DNA of 64,000 nucleotides from Methanomassiliicoccales archaeon LGM-RCC1 (GTDB lineage: Archaea; Thermoplasmatota; Thermoplasmata; Methanomassiliicoccales; Methanomethylophilaceae): NCBI GenBank assembly GCA_030168575.1, contig CP115555.1, positions 1,600,212 through 1,664,211 on the forward strand. Direction: 5' to 3'. This document shows, piece after piece, positions 16,458 through 25,110 of the stretch. The translations under genes and the position numbers were made by a program. Position 1 is the first letter of the stretch. Each line of letters starts with the position of its first letter. A model generated the notes under the pieces. That model was not told the DNA's origin, made no database searches, and was given only the letters and a program-made list of their open reading frames with translations.

Positions 16458-16510
16458 ATTTCAAAACGGATTTACGATATTCAACAGAATATCAAAAATG
16501 AATACCCAAG

Positions 16511-16520
16511 TATTATAATA
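16511..16520 (+). promoter_or_regulatory. TATA box of the acyl-CoA synthetase gene
   Basis: The stretch TATTATAATA is centred about 25 bases before the ATG at 16541. No ribosome-binding site lies between, so the transcript is probably leaderless. Confidence 0.55.
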
Positions 16521-16540
16521 AAGGTCTAAGATAACCACTC

Positions 16541-18643
16541 ATGAAAGGACTACTGACACCCAACTCTGTCGCCATCATTGGTGCATCCAACGATGAAACG
16601 AAGCTAGGTGGAATGCTTCTCAAGAACATGATCAACGCCGGATTCACCGGCAAGCTGTACCCCGTCAACCCCAAGGGAGGGGAGATTCAGGGACTCAAGG
16701 CATACACATCCATCACCGAGATCCCCGAACCCGTGGACCTCGCCGTGATCTCCATCAAGGCCGCATTCGTTCCCGACGAGATGGCTAACCTGAAGAAGAA
16801 CGGCTGCCACTGCGCAACCATCCTCACAGCAGGATTCAAGGAGGACAGCCCCGAAGGAAAGATCCTGGAGCAGAAGCTCGTAGCCGCCGCGAAGGAGGCT
16901 GATGTCAAGTTCTTCGGACCCAACTGTTTCGGTAACATGAACCCCTGGGCCGGAGTGAACGCCACTTTCGCACACCTCCTTCCCAGGAAGGGACACATCT
17001 CCATATTCTCCCAGTCCGGAGCGGTCGGATCATCGATCATCGACTGGGCATATTTCAACAAGATCGGTATCGCCAACTTCGTCACCTTCGGAAACAAGGC
17101 CGACCTGGACGAAGCTGACATTATCCCCGAGATATCCGAGGACCCCAACACGAAGGTAATCGGAATGTACTGCGAGGGAATCTCCAACGGACACAGGTTC
17201 GTCTCGGCTATCGAGAACATGCCCGTCGATAAGCCGATTGTCGTCTACAAGTCCGGAAGGACTCAGGCCGGAGCCGCCGCCGCATCCTCTCACACGGGAT
17301 CCCTGGCAGGCGCCGATGCCGTCAACAATGTCATATTCAAGAAGCTCAACGTCTACAGGGCGAGCAGCCTGGACGACATGTTCGATGTTCTGAACGTGTT
17401 CAGCGGCTGCACCGAGATGAAGAAGAGCGGATTGGGAATCATCACCAACGCTGGAGGACTCGGAGTCATGTCCGCGGATGCCGCCTTCGATGCGAAGGAG
17501 GTCTACGCAGTCAAGTTCTCGGACGAGACCATCAAGGAGATCAGGCAGAGAGTACCCACCGTCGCCGGTGTCACTAACCCCATCGATATCCGCGGTGATG
17601 CAAAGCCCGAGTACTTCAAAGAGGTCATCGACATCCTTTCACACGATCCCGAGGTCGGAGCACTGGTCATCATGGGTTCACCGCTCGACACAGCGGACCT
17701 CGAGGCGGTCGCACAGTCCATCGTCGAAATCAAGGACCAGATCCCTGTTCCCTTCGTCGTCTGCTTCGCAGGCGGTCACAAGTGCGACAAAGCCAACAAC
17801 TACCTCAAGGAGGCCGGAATCCCCACCTACCCCACACCTGACAGGGCCATCCATGCATTGGACATCCTCAGGTCATACACGATCAACAAGGAGAAGAAGC
17901 ACACCAAGATGTCCTACCCTGCCGTCAACGGCGGAGGAAGGGCTGCAGTCAAAAAGATCATCGACCAGGTCAGATCCGAGGGAAGGGACTCCCTCTCCGA
18001 ATCCGAAGGAAAGGAGATCCTCAAGGCTTACGGTGTACCCACTCCCGGCGAGGCCACGGTCACATCCGCGGACGAGGCGGCAAAGGAGTGCGACAGGATC
18101 GGCTATCCCGTCGTCATGAAGATCGTATCCCCCGACATCAAGCACAAGACCGATGTGGGAGGAGTCGTCGTAGGCGTCAAGGACGCTGCCGATGCCAAGG
18201 CTGCATACCAGAAGATCATGGACAACTGCACTAAGAACGTGCCCGGAGCCAAGATCGACGGAGTCTCCATCCAGCAGATGGTCTCCGGACAGGAGGTCAT
18301 CCTCTCTATGATTCGCGACGTTCAGTTCGGACCTGTCGTGTCCTTCGGACTCGGTGGAATCTACGTCGAGATCCTCAGGGAGATCTCCCAGGCACACGTT
18401 CCCATGACCGAGGAGCAGCTGGACGAGATGATCACCTCCACCAAGGCGTACAAGCTCATGTCCGGTGCAAGGGGACTCGCCAAGTCCGACATCCCCGCGA
18501 TGAAGGAGACCATCAAGAGGATCGCACTCATCGCAGAAGAGAACCCCGAGATCCACGAGCTGGAGATAAACCCTGTCATCGTGCAGGTCGAGGGCAAGGG
18601 TGCCTACGCCGTCGATGCCCTGGTCACACTCGTCAAAGAGTGA
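16541..18643 (+). CDS. acd: ADP-forming acetyl/acyl-CoA synthetase (fused alpha-beta)
   Basis: Converts acyl-CoA + ADP + Pi to acid + CoA + ATP, or the reverse, giving substrate-level ATP or acetate activation. The 700 residues comprise the CoA-binding domain (SVAIIGASNDETKLGG near residue 8), the succinyl-CoA-ligase-like domains with SHTGSLAG (catalytic H251), a hinge near 450-470, and a C-terminal ATP-grasp domain with YPVVMKIVSPDIKHKTDVGG near 525. This is the fused form, not separate subunits. Codon use is strongly biased to C/G-ending codons, as in highly expressed genes. The long AT-rich leader with inverted repeats suggests regulation. A hairpin at 18658 probably ends the transcript. 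Confidence 0.92.
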   Translation: MKGLLTPNSVAIIGASNDETKLGGMLLKNMINAGFTGKLYPVNPKGGEIQGLKAYTSITEIPEPVDLAVISIKAAFVPDEMANLKKNGCHCATILTAGFKEDSPEGKILEQKLVAAAKEADVKFFGPNCFGNMNPWAGVNATFAHLLPRKGHISIFSQSGAVGSSIIDWAYFNKIGIANFVTFGNKADLDEADIIPEISEDPNTKVIGMYCEGISNGHRFVSAIENMPVDKPIVVYKSGRTQAGAAAASSHTGSLAGADAVNNVIFKKLNVYRASSLDDMFDVLNVFSGCTEMKKSGLGIITNAGGLGVMSADAAFDAKEVYAVKFSDETIKEIRQRVPTVAGVTNPIDIRGDAKPEYFKEVIDILSHDPEVGALVIMGSPLDTADLEAVAQSIVEIKDQIPVPFVVCFAGGHKCDKANNYLKEAGIPTYPTPDRAIHALDILRSYTINKEKKHTKMSYPAVNGGGRAAVKKIIDQVRSEGRDSLSESEGKEILKAYGVPTPGEATVTSADEAAKECDRIGYPVVMKIVSPDIKHKTDVGGVVVGVKDAADAKAAYQKIMDNCTKNVPGAKIDGVSIQQMVSGQEVILSMIRDVQFGPVVSFGLGGIYVEILREISQAHVPMTEEQLDEMITSTKAYKLMSGARGLAKSDIPAMKETIKRIALIAEENPEIHELEINPVIVQVEGKGAYAVDALVTLVKE

Positions 18644-18657
18644 TCCCAAACATTTAC

Positions 18658-18673
18658 GGGGGAACCTTCCCCC
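18658..18673 (+). terminator. Terminator-like hairpin after acd
   Basis: GGGGG (18658-18662) and CCCCC (18669-18673) pair around AACCTT, followed by TTCTCTATT. It lies 15 bases after the acd stop codon. Confidence 0.5.
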
Positions 18674-18692
18674 TTCTCTATTCAGAGTGTGA

Positions 18693-18732
18693 AGTCCGCC
18701 GGCCTTCAAAGAAGGATCGACGCCGGCGGACT
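18693..18732. repeat. Long nested inverted repeat in the acd-dphB gap
   Basis: AGTCCGCCGGC (18693-18703) and GCCGGCGGACT (18722-18732) form an 11-bp perfect stem. Inside it CCTTC (18703-18707) and GAAGG (18711-18715) form a second small hairpin. It could be a second terminator or part of a small RNA. The rest of the 465-base gap to 19108 holds another inverted repeat (ATTACGATT at 18789-18797 with AATCGTAAT at 18809-18817), a possible 32-codon frame on the minus strand, and the dphB promoter. Confidence 0.5.
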
Positions 18733-18775
18733 CCAGGCCTTATAGTCGGCTCAGACTTCTTCCATCACGAAAGGA

Positions 18776-18874
18776 TTATATCCAATCGATTACGATTGTA
18801 ATATCACCAATCGTAATGGTCAGCCGAAATCCTCCTTGCGGATTCCGACAGAAACTGATCTGTGCGATCGGCAC
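18776..18874 (-). CDS. Possible 32-residue small protein with a strong Shine-Dalgarno
   Basis: A GTG start at 18874 follows AGGAGGTGAT (18879-18888), a full anti-16S match, with about seven bases between GGAGG and GTG. The frame runs 32 codons to TAA, encoding VPIAQISFCRNPQGGFRLTI followed by a short beta-prone hydrophobic tail ending DWI. No promoter is obvious and the GTG start is uncommon, so this may be chance. No family is recognised. The end of the frame overlaps the ATTACGATT inverted repeat. Confidence 0.25.
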   Translation of the reverse strand: MPIAQISFCRNPQGGFRLTITIGDITIVIDWI

Positions 18875-19079
18875 AATATCACCTCCTGCCGAGGCCGGGG
18901 TCGATCAACCCTGATTGAACCTCTTTGATCCGCCATTTCGGACCACAGAGGCCCGAACTCCGGCGGGAGAACACCACTTCTGGATGTATATGATGTTTCG
19001 CCCAACCCGTCACAGCTAACATTCATATTGTTAATTTACGTCAGTCAGAACCATAATCATCCATCCCGAACGGTCATCA

Positions 19080-19085
19080 ATATAT
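19080..19085 (+). promoter_or_regulatory. TATA box of the diphthine synthase gene
   Basis: ATATAT is about 25 bases before the chosen ATG at 19109, and no ribosome-binding site lies between, which supports both the leaderless transcript and the choice of this start. Confidence 0.5.
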
Positions 19086-19108
19086 CGGATGAGCCCATTG
19101 TGACTCCG

Positions 19109-19906
19109 ATGACATCCGAACTCGTCTTCGTCGGACTGGGCCTCAGCGGCACTGATGGAATGACCGTCAAAGCGTTCAACGCACTGAAGGAATGCGACAA
19201 GATCTATGCAGAATTCTACACATCGTTCCTCATTGGTACGAAGGTCGAGGACCTGGAAGCTGCCATCGGCAAGAAGATCAAGGTGCTCTATAGGGCGCAG
19301 GTCGAAGAGAACGACGACATCATCAAGGATGCCCTCGAGATGAGGGTCGGATTCGTCACTGCAGGCGACCCCATGTCCGCCACCACCCATGTGGACCTGA
19401 GGATACAGGCCGCAGAGGCCGGGATCCCAGTGAGGCTGTTCAACGGGATCAGCATATTCTCCGCATGCCCCACCGTGTTCGGATTGCAGAATTACAAATT
19501 CGGAAGGGCGGTGACGCTGCCGTTCATCGAGCAGGGATACCACCCCAAGTCCCCCTATGACCACATAATGGCCAACAAGAAGATGGGGCTGCACACGATG
19601 ATCCTCCTGGACATACACGCTGACGAGCTCAGGTACATGACCGCCCATGAGGCCATCGAATGGCTGATGCTTGGAGAGGAGAAATGGCAGGAAGGTCTGA
19701 TCGACGACAAGACCATCCTGTGCGTCGCATCACAAGTGGGATCGCCCAATGAGAAGATCTTCGCAGGATATCCGCAGGACCTGCTGAAGATGGATCTAGG
19801 GGAGCCTCTGTTCACTCTCGTGCTACCGGGCAACCTGCATTTCATGGAGCAGTACGCACTGGTCAGATTTGCTGGGGCTCCTGAGGAAATCATAGAGGAT
19901 GAATGA
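19109..19906 (+). CDS. dphB: Diphthine synthase
   Basis: Methylates the elongation factor 2 histidine intermediate in diphthamide synthesis, using S-adenosylmethionine; cytosolic. The 265-residue protein from ATG 19109 begins MTSELVFVGLGLSG and has the tetrapyrrole-methylase-fold SAM motifs FVTAGDPMSATTH (about 90-102) and GISIFSACP (about 121-129), with NYKFGRAVTLPF typical of DphB. An upstream ATG at 19028 would add 27 residues before the conserved start and would begin inside the promoter, so it is rejected. The gene appears monocistronic. Confidence 0.93.
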   Translation: MTSELVFVGLGLSGTDGMTVKAFNALKECDKIYAEFYTSFLIGTKVEDLEAAIGKKIKVLYRAQVEENDDIIKDALEMRVGFVTAGDPMSATTHVDLRIQAAEAGIPVRLFNGISIFSACPTVFGLQNYKFGRAVTLPFIEQGYHPKSPYDHIMANKKMGLHTMILLDIHADELRYMTAHEAIEWLMLGEEKWQEGLIDDKTILCVASQVGSPNEKIFAGYPQDLLKMDLGEPLFTLVLPGNLHFMEQYALVRFAGAPEEIIEDE

Positions 19907-19948
19907 TCTCCAGCCAGCAAACTAAAAAATTTATGAACCATTAAATGC

Positions 19949-19975
19949 TGGATGGATAAGGGACATTACATCCAA
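19949..19975. promoter_or_regulatory. TGGATG...CATCCA inverted motif before the first importer operon
   Basis: TGGATG (19949-19954) faces CATCCAA (19969-19975). It ends just before the TATA element TATATA at 19982-19987, which in turn is 25 bases before a predicted start near 20012. CATCCAA/TTGGATG recurs before the second importer and before cobN, so this may be an operator shared by corrinoid genes. Confidence 0.4.
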
Positions 19976-20033
19976 CCACCTTATATAGAAATAATGCGGT
20001 TTCGGTATCAACTAGCATAGCTAGGTGATTACA

Positions 20034-20657
20034 ATGAAGATGAATTCAAAGATTCTCGCAGTTGCAGTCGTCGCCATGTTCGTTGCTACAGCTTTCGCTG
20101 TTGTCGCAACAGAGGACAATGATGCTGCAGATGTCACATATCACTTTTACATACAGTGCAATGATGACACATCGAACGCTGTTCCCATCAACCAGTGGCT
20201 CAAAGCCTATACAGCAGACGAGAAGAGTGCAGACAACTACCTCGAAGCTCTTATAGAAGGCCTTCAAGATGCTGAGATTGACTATGAGATGAGTGGAACG
20301 TGGCTTGTTTCCATTGGAAGTTACGAAAGCCATGGAGATTGGCATGACTACTCCACATACTATGGATTCGCCGTATTCTATGCTGATGGCGACAAGTGGA
20401 AGCCGACCAACACCTACGATGAGTCGACCACTTTTGCCATCGTCTTTGACAAGTATCTGTCCGTCGAAGAGTATAACGCTCTTTCTGACGCAGATAAGGC
20501 AAAGTACTCCTACAGCGAGTACGGATACGCTCAGAAGCTCCCCACCGTCGGAACCACTGCTTACGACAACACCATGATGCTCATCATCATCGCGATTATC
20601 GTCATTGTCGTAATTGCTGTCGCTGTATTCTTCTTCATGAAAAAGAAGAACGCTTGA
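20034..20657 (+). CDS. Surface protein with signal peptide, transcobalamin-like domain and C-terminal anchor
   Basis: A 207-residue exported protein of unknown function. ATG 20034 is chosen because AGGTGAT lies just before it. Residues 1-30 form a signal sequence (KILAVAVVAMFVATAFAVVA), the middle 35-165 is acidic and aromatic-rich, and a single membrane anchor (about 178-203) is followed by KKKNA. The mid part, with NQWLKAY, a TWLVSIGSYES strand and DKWKPTN...FAIVFDKYL, resembles the N-terminal domain of the propeller-permease protein two genes on and, more loosely, the DUF4430/transcobalamin-C-like domain of the next gene. First gene of the putative corrinoid import operon; it could be a cell-surface corrinoid-capture protein (inference). 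Confidence 0.6.
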   Translation: MKMNSKILAVAVVAMFVATAFAVVATEDNDAADVTYHFYIQCNDDTSNAVPINQWLKAYTADEKSADNYLEALIEGLQDAEIDYEMSGTWLVSIGSYESHGDWHDYSTYYGFAVFYADGDKWKPTNTYDESTTFAIVFDKYLSVEEYNALSDADKAKYSYSEYGYAQKLPTVGTTAYDNTMMLIIIAIIVIVVIAVAVFFFMKKKNA

Positions 20658-20718
20658 TTTTCAAGGTTGTTAAACTCTTTACTAAACCTCTTACTTTGTA
20701 AAAATTGATGGTGATTGT

Positions 20719-22122
20719 TTGAATATCCGTACGTTGAAGGAAGAACACGCGCCCATGACGGCTGAACGTATATTCCAACTCAAATCAAGATTCACCTTTG
20801 CCATCATTATAATAGGTGTGATTATCGCTGTGGTATTCGCAGTCAACACCACTGAAGCCACACAGGACCATGCTACAGGCATACTCATTGATTTCGAAGA
20901 GTACGACGTTACCTGGTTCGAAACCGATCTTAACGTAAATAAAGATCCGATTAACCTGCTGAAAAATGCTTGCGAAGAGAATCTGTATCCACTGACCATC
21001 GACTCCAAAGGGACTGTGATAGAGATCAACGGCATATCTAACGATGCGGACAGGACTTGGGGCCTCTGGTATGTCGAAAATGGAGGCAGCACCGAATGGG
21101 TGAAATCTGAAAGCTATGAGATAGATGCCAGCCAGTATGCGATAATCGCCTGGGCCTTCAGAGCCGAGGGGGACAAGCCAACAGTGGCAGTCGACCTCAC
21201 CGGAGTTTGTTTCTTTGGATACGGCCAATCACATAGAGTAATAACTCTCTCACCAGTAGCTACAGAGACCGTATATTCTCTCAACGCTGGAAACATCATC
21301 GTTGGTACAGACTACTATAGCAACTATCCCGACGATGTAAACAACAGAAAGAGAACTGGAGAAGTCACAGTCACAGGAACCTACACCGATCCGAACTATG
21401 AGATCGTTGTAAAACTGAACCCCGATATGATTATAGGTGACGGATCCCAATTCAATCAGATTCAATTATGCAAGACCGCTAGGTCAAGCTTCAATTCTGT
21501 TGTCCTCTACCCAGGAGAGGACATACATACAATATTTGATAACGCGTATATCGCCAGTGTCGCAATAGGCTATGATTTGGCCTTTGATATGGTTTATCAA
21601 AACGACACCGAGGCGCTGGACGAAATCGATAGAGCTCTGACCTCCATCCCCCACTCAGAGAAGAAGGTCATGGTCGCCCTGTCTACTGACGTGGCCCCCT
21701 ATGTCGGCGGAAGTGAGACCTATATCGACGATATGCTGACGACGGTGTATGTGAGCAATGCTTTCTCATCAGTCGACGGCTGGTCCCATATCAGCACAGA
21801 AATGATTGCACTATGCAATCCAGACATCATAATAGTGGTCACCGACCAGTACGAGGCCACAGAGTCAGAATGGGATATTATGTACTCTCATCTATACGAC
21901 ACGTGGAAGGCTACCGATGCGTACAAATCCGGAGAGATTTACCTGCTAACAGGTGCCTCCACCGACCTCGCATCACGCGCTTCACCGAGATTTCCGCAAA
22001 TCGTCGAGATCCTGGGAGAGATATGCTATCCAGAGGCATTCAAATTAGAGAGCATGCCCAAATATCTGGGCGATAATTACCTTGATTACCTGGTCTACAC
22101 CAAGTATCTGGGATACAACTGA
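20719..22122 (+). CDS. Corrinoid/siderophore-type ABC substrate-binding protein with N-terminal DUF4430 (transcobalamin-like) domain
   Basis: A membrane-anchored binding protein. After a TM anchor (about 26-45), residues 52-150 form a DUF4430 domain (PLTIDSKGTVIEING, TWGLWYVENGG, IIAWAF), a fold related to the C-terminal domain of transcobalamin. Residues 160-460 form a helical-backbone periplasmic-binding domain of the BtuF/FecB class (RVITLSPVATETVYSL, KLNPDMIIGDGSQF, NPDIIIVVTD). Binding domain plus the neighbouring permease and ATPase indicate a cobamide or metal-chelate importer; DUF4430 favours a corrinoid. The listed start is a TTG at 20719 with GGTGA before it; ATG 20755 is the alternative. 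Confidence 0.75.
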   Translation: MNIRTLKEEHAPMTAERIFQLKSRFTFAIIIIGVIIAVVFAVNTTEATQDHATGILIDFEEYDVTWFETDLNVNKDPINLLKNACEENLYPLTIDSKGTVIEINGISNDADRTWGLWYVENGGSTEWVKSESYEIDASQYAIIAWAFRAEGDKPTVAVDLTGVCFFGYGQSHRVITLSPVATETVYSLNAGNIIVGTDYYSNYPDDVNNRKRTGEVTVTGTYTDPNYEIVVKLNPDMIIGDGSQFNQIQLCKTARSSFNSVVLYPGEDIHTIFDNAYIASVAIGYDLAFDMVYQNDTEALDEIDRALTSIPHSEKKVMVALSTDVAPYVGGSETYIDDMLTTVYVSNAFSSVDGWSHISTEMIALCNPDIIIVVTDQYEATESEWDIMYSHLYDTWKATDAYKSGEIYLLTGASTDLASRASPRFPQIVEILGEICYPEAFKLESMPKYLGDNYLDYLVYTKYLGYN

Positions 22123-22131
22123 GGAATTGAA

Positions 22132-25110
22132 ATGGATCGCAGGAAGACATTGTTGATGTGTGCCCTATTGGTATTGGCATTCACAGCCACCCTCGTCGCA
22201 GAGGCACAGCAGGAGTCGGATGCGTCCGACAGTACCGCAAACATCCTTTTCGATAAGGGGAACGGCGATATCAAATGGTATGCCGCTAACGGAACGGGGA
22301 CTGTCTCCGATGTTATAGTCTCGACGCTAAACTTAAACGGCCACCAGGCTTCAATATCTGGTTCAAAACTGACCGTGGACGGCAAGAGCAGTTACACAGT
22401 GGGAACCGGGATGGCCACATCGGATGACATACTGACAAACCCCGGAACTTCATCTGTTACGGTTACGAGCACCTGGATAGTGTATGAATGGACAGACGGC
22501 AAATGGGAACCGAAATCAAATCTCTCATCATCGTTCGACGGAACATATGCGATTGGATTCTATCCTGCGGGCACGGTTCCCGCCGAGACTCCTGACCATC
22601 AGTCCATAACTTGCATGGGTAACGACTCCACTATGCAATACTACATGAACGCCAGAATATCATCCGACAGTCCCGAGTTCGTCTGGGGAAACAACGGTAT
22701 GAATGGTGTGAAGGGATCGTACTCCCAGCCGCTAACCGCTTCGGGCCTGGTGTTCGTGAAGTATGGTTACGGCATGAAAGAGTATGCGCAGAATGCCTGC
22801 ATGACTTGTATGGATCTGTATACTGGTGAAGAGAAATGGCATTTCTTCTTCCCCACCACATACTATGAAGTCACAACTTCTGCAATAGTCGGAGACTACC
22901 TGTATGTCCAATCCTCGTTCGGTAAGCTATACAAAATCAACTACAAGACATCCGAGGGCGACATAACCAATTCGATGGATGTCACTACTTTCTATGGAGC
23001 CCCGGCACCTACATCAGACGTCAAGGTACCTAATAAAATCCCTGAGGGAGTCCATGGAAAGAACAATGCAGATGGATTAACATCACTGAGCTACAACTCT
23101 GGCGTCCTAGTATCTAAAGGGGTCACAGGCATGGTGTATTGCTTCGACCTTAATCTGAATCCCATATGGTCTTGCCAGACAAGTGGTGTGAGCTATACCT
23201 ATGCAGCCTCCATCGATGATGATTACGTCTATGCTGGTCAGTTTGACGGTCACCTGTATGTCATCGATAAGAAAAACGGAAATCTGATTTATGACCAGCT
23301 CGTCTACGAAAAATACAAGGGTGACGACTACACTGGTTCAGTCTGCCCTGTAGCTATCTTAGAGAAAGACGGAGAGAAATATCTAGGCATGGCATTTAAC
23401 GATGGATTGGTGATGAGTTCTAGAGTCTACGGAATTGCGATGTACAAAGTGGATTTAGACGATGGGTTCTCGCTAAATGAAGTGGTAAAGATCGAATCAA
23501 GTTTGGGTGCGGTAAGCGGTTATGTTACTCCATTCATTTCTGAAGAATTCACTGGTTTCTATTTCTCTTGCAACAAGGATTCCACACCTACAGTGTGCCG
23601 TATAAACCTAGAAGGCAAGGTCGAGTATCTTAGCACCGCCAACTACGTCACGCATGGGGCTCTTGTAAATATCAATAATGAGAAACTCGCTGCAACCAGT
23701 TACACTAAAGGTCAGCCACTCATGGAGTTTGATCTCGACGGAAAGAGAATAGGAGAATACTGGATTCCTGATGACTACACCGACTTCTGCATGACAAATG
23801 CGATATTCATCGACGGATACTACTTCGGTGGTAACGATGTCTCGGTATACTTCGTAAAGGGAGGATTCGACGAACCAAAGAACGTTGATCCAGTCGATCC
23901 TGTTGATGACAGCAACCTCTGGTTAGCCATCAGCGTGGTAGTTTCAATTATCGCCATACTTCTAATCATATATGCCGCCTTAAAGTTCGTCAAAGGCTGG
24001 GAACATCCTTTCGCACAGCTTAAGGATTCCTTCGGACACTTCCTGTACGGAGACGATTACACCCATAACACCCTTCGCAGACACAGACTTTGGCTGGTCA
24101 TGGGCGTAGGTATAGTGCTCACACTGTTCGTGATGCTATTGTCCATGTGTCTCGGGCCCACATCGATAATGAGTCCTGGAGAGATGTTCTCATCACTGTT
24201 CTCCGCCATCGGCAAAGGAGGGCAGAACCTGAACTACAACGAATTGATGGTGTACAGTGCAAGATTACCGAGAACCTTGGTCGCCCTGGCTGTCGGTATC
24301 GGGCTATCCATTGCCGGTGCGATGTATCAGGCTATCATTAGAAACCCTCTAGTCGATCCATACATCATGGGAGTGAGTTCCGGAGCGGGAACAGCGGCCA
24401 TAGCTGTAATAGCGTTCGACTTCACGTTCTTCGGACTATTCCCATCGCATTCTATCTACCTGACTGCCATCGCGGCCGCACTCGGGGGAATCATTGCCTT
24501 CGGATGCACAATGTTGCTCGCAAACAGATCCGGTGGTTCTTCAGTCAATTATGTTCTCTCGGGAGTGATCGTTGGCCTTGTATTCGGAGCCGCACAGACT
24601 CTAATGCTGACATTCGCTGGAAGCAAAGTATCCGGTGCACTTTCATGGCTGTACGGTTCATTCGCGGAGATTACCTGGGCAAAGGTATGGATTGTCCTCA
24701 TACCGGCGCTCGCGATCTCCTTTGCTGCCCTATTCTGGGCCAGAGAATTCAACCTCGTGCTTCTGGGCGAGGATCAGGCCAAGCAGATGGGTTTGAATGT
24801 CAAGAAGTTCAACCTGATCATGCTGACATTGGCGTCAGTCCTGACCGCCATCTGTGTTGCGTTCTGCGGAATCATCGGATTCGTCGGACTGGTCATCCCC
24901 CACCTATGCCGTATGATGCTTGGAGGGGATCACAGGCTTGTGCTGCCTGCGTCCATGGCGTTCGGAGGATTCTTGATGATAGCAGCGGATCTGCTGTCAA
25001 GGATGCTGATCATCGGATTCGAATTACCAGTCGGAGCCATCACCACGATCATAGGTGTGCCTGTGTTCGCTTGGCTCCTTATCAAGAGGGGGAAGATGTA
25101 TGACGGATGA
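22132..25110 (+). CDS. Fusion of extracellular beta-propeller and BtuC/FecCD-type ABC permease
   Basis: A 992-residue protein with parts not normally joined. Residues 1-25: signal peptide. About 35-150: a domain like the other surface proteins of this operon (DGKWEPKSN). About 165-600: a PQQ-type beta-propeller, with repeats such as MDLYTGEEKWHFF, VYAGQFDGHLYVIDKKNG and a CMTCM pair. About 605-630: a membrane segment, then a cytosolic linker. About 650-992: a complete BtuC/FecCD permease with RLPRTLVALAVG, NPLVDPYIMGVSSGAG, LLGEDQAKQMG and GFVGLVIPHLCRM. The reading frame is continuous, with GAGG before the ATG, so this is one gene. The propeller would lie outside the cell, next to the pore. 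Corrinoid transport is inferred from the neighbours. Confidence 0.85.
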   Translation: MDRRKTLLMCALLVLAFTATLVAEAQQESDASDSTANILFDKGNGDIKWYAANGTGTVSDVIVSTLNLNGHQASISGSKLTVDGKSSYTVGTGMATSDDILTNPGTSSVTVTSTWIVYEWTDGKWEPKSNLSSSFDGTYAIGFYPAGTVPAETPDHQSITCMGNDSTMQYYMNARISSDSPEFVWGNNGMNGVKGSYSQPLTASGLVFVKYGYGMKEYAQNACMTCMDLYTGEEKWHFFFPTTYYEVTTSAIVGDYLYVQSSFGKLYKINYKTSEGDITNSMDVTTFYGAPAPTSDVKVPNKIPEGVHGKNNADGLTSLSYNSGVLVSKGVTGMVYCFDLNLNPIWSCQTSGVSYTYAASIDDDYVYAGQFDGHLYVIDKKNGNLIYDQLVYEKYKGDDYTGSVCPVAILEKDGEKYLGMAFNDGLVMSSRVYGIAMYKVDLDDGFSLNEVVKIESSLGAVSGYVTPFISEEFTGFYFSCNKDSTPTVCRINLEGKVEYLSTANYVTHGALVNINNEKLAATSYTKGQPLMEFDLDGKRIGEYWIPDDYTDFCMTNAIFIDGYYFGGNDVSVYFVKGGFDEPKNVDPVDPVDDSNLWLAISVVVSIIAILLIIYAALKFVKGWEHPFAQLKDSFGHFLYGDDYTHNTLRRHRLWLVMGVGIVLTLFVMLLSMCLGPTSIMSPGEMFSSLFSAIGKGGQNLNYNELMVYSARLPRTLVALAVGIGLSIAGAMYQAIIRNPLVDPYIMGVSSGAGTAAIAVIAFDFTFFGLFPSHSIYLTAIAAALGGIIAFGCTMLLANRSGGSSVNYVLSGVIVGLVFGAAQTLMLTFAGSKVSGALSWLYGSFAEITWAKVWIVLIPALAISFAALFWAREFNLVLLGEDQAKQMGLNVKKFNLIMLTLASVLTAICVAFCGIIGFVGLVIPHLCRMMLGGDHRLVLPASMAFGGFLMIAADLLSRMLIIGFELPVGAITTIIGVPVFAWLLIKRGKMYDG

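Noticed and set aside
18879..18888. ATCACCTCCT as the 3' end of a 16S rRNA
   Set aside because: Only the last ten bases match; the upstream conserved 16S sequence is absent. It is better read as a Shine-Dalgarno on the other strand.
18820..19026. A 68-codon minus-strand frame in the acd-dphB gap
   Set aside because: Mixed composition without motif or start signal, and it overlaps the inverted repeat and the promoter region of dphB.
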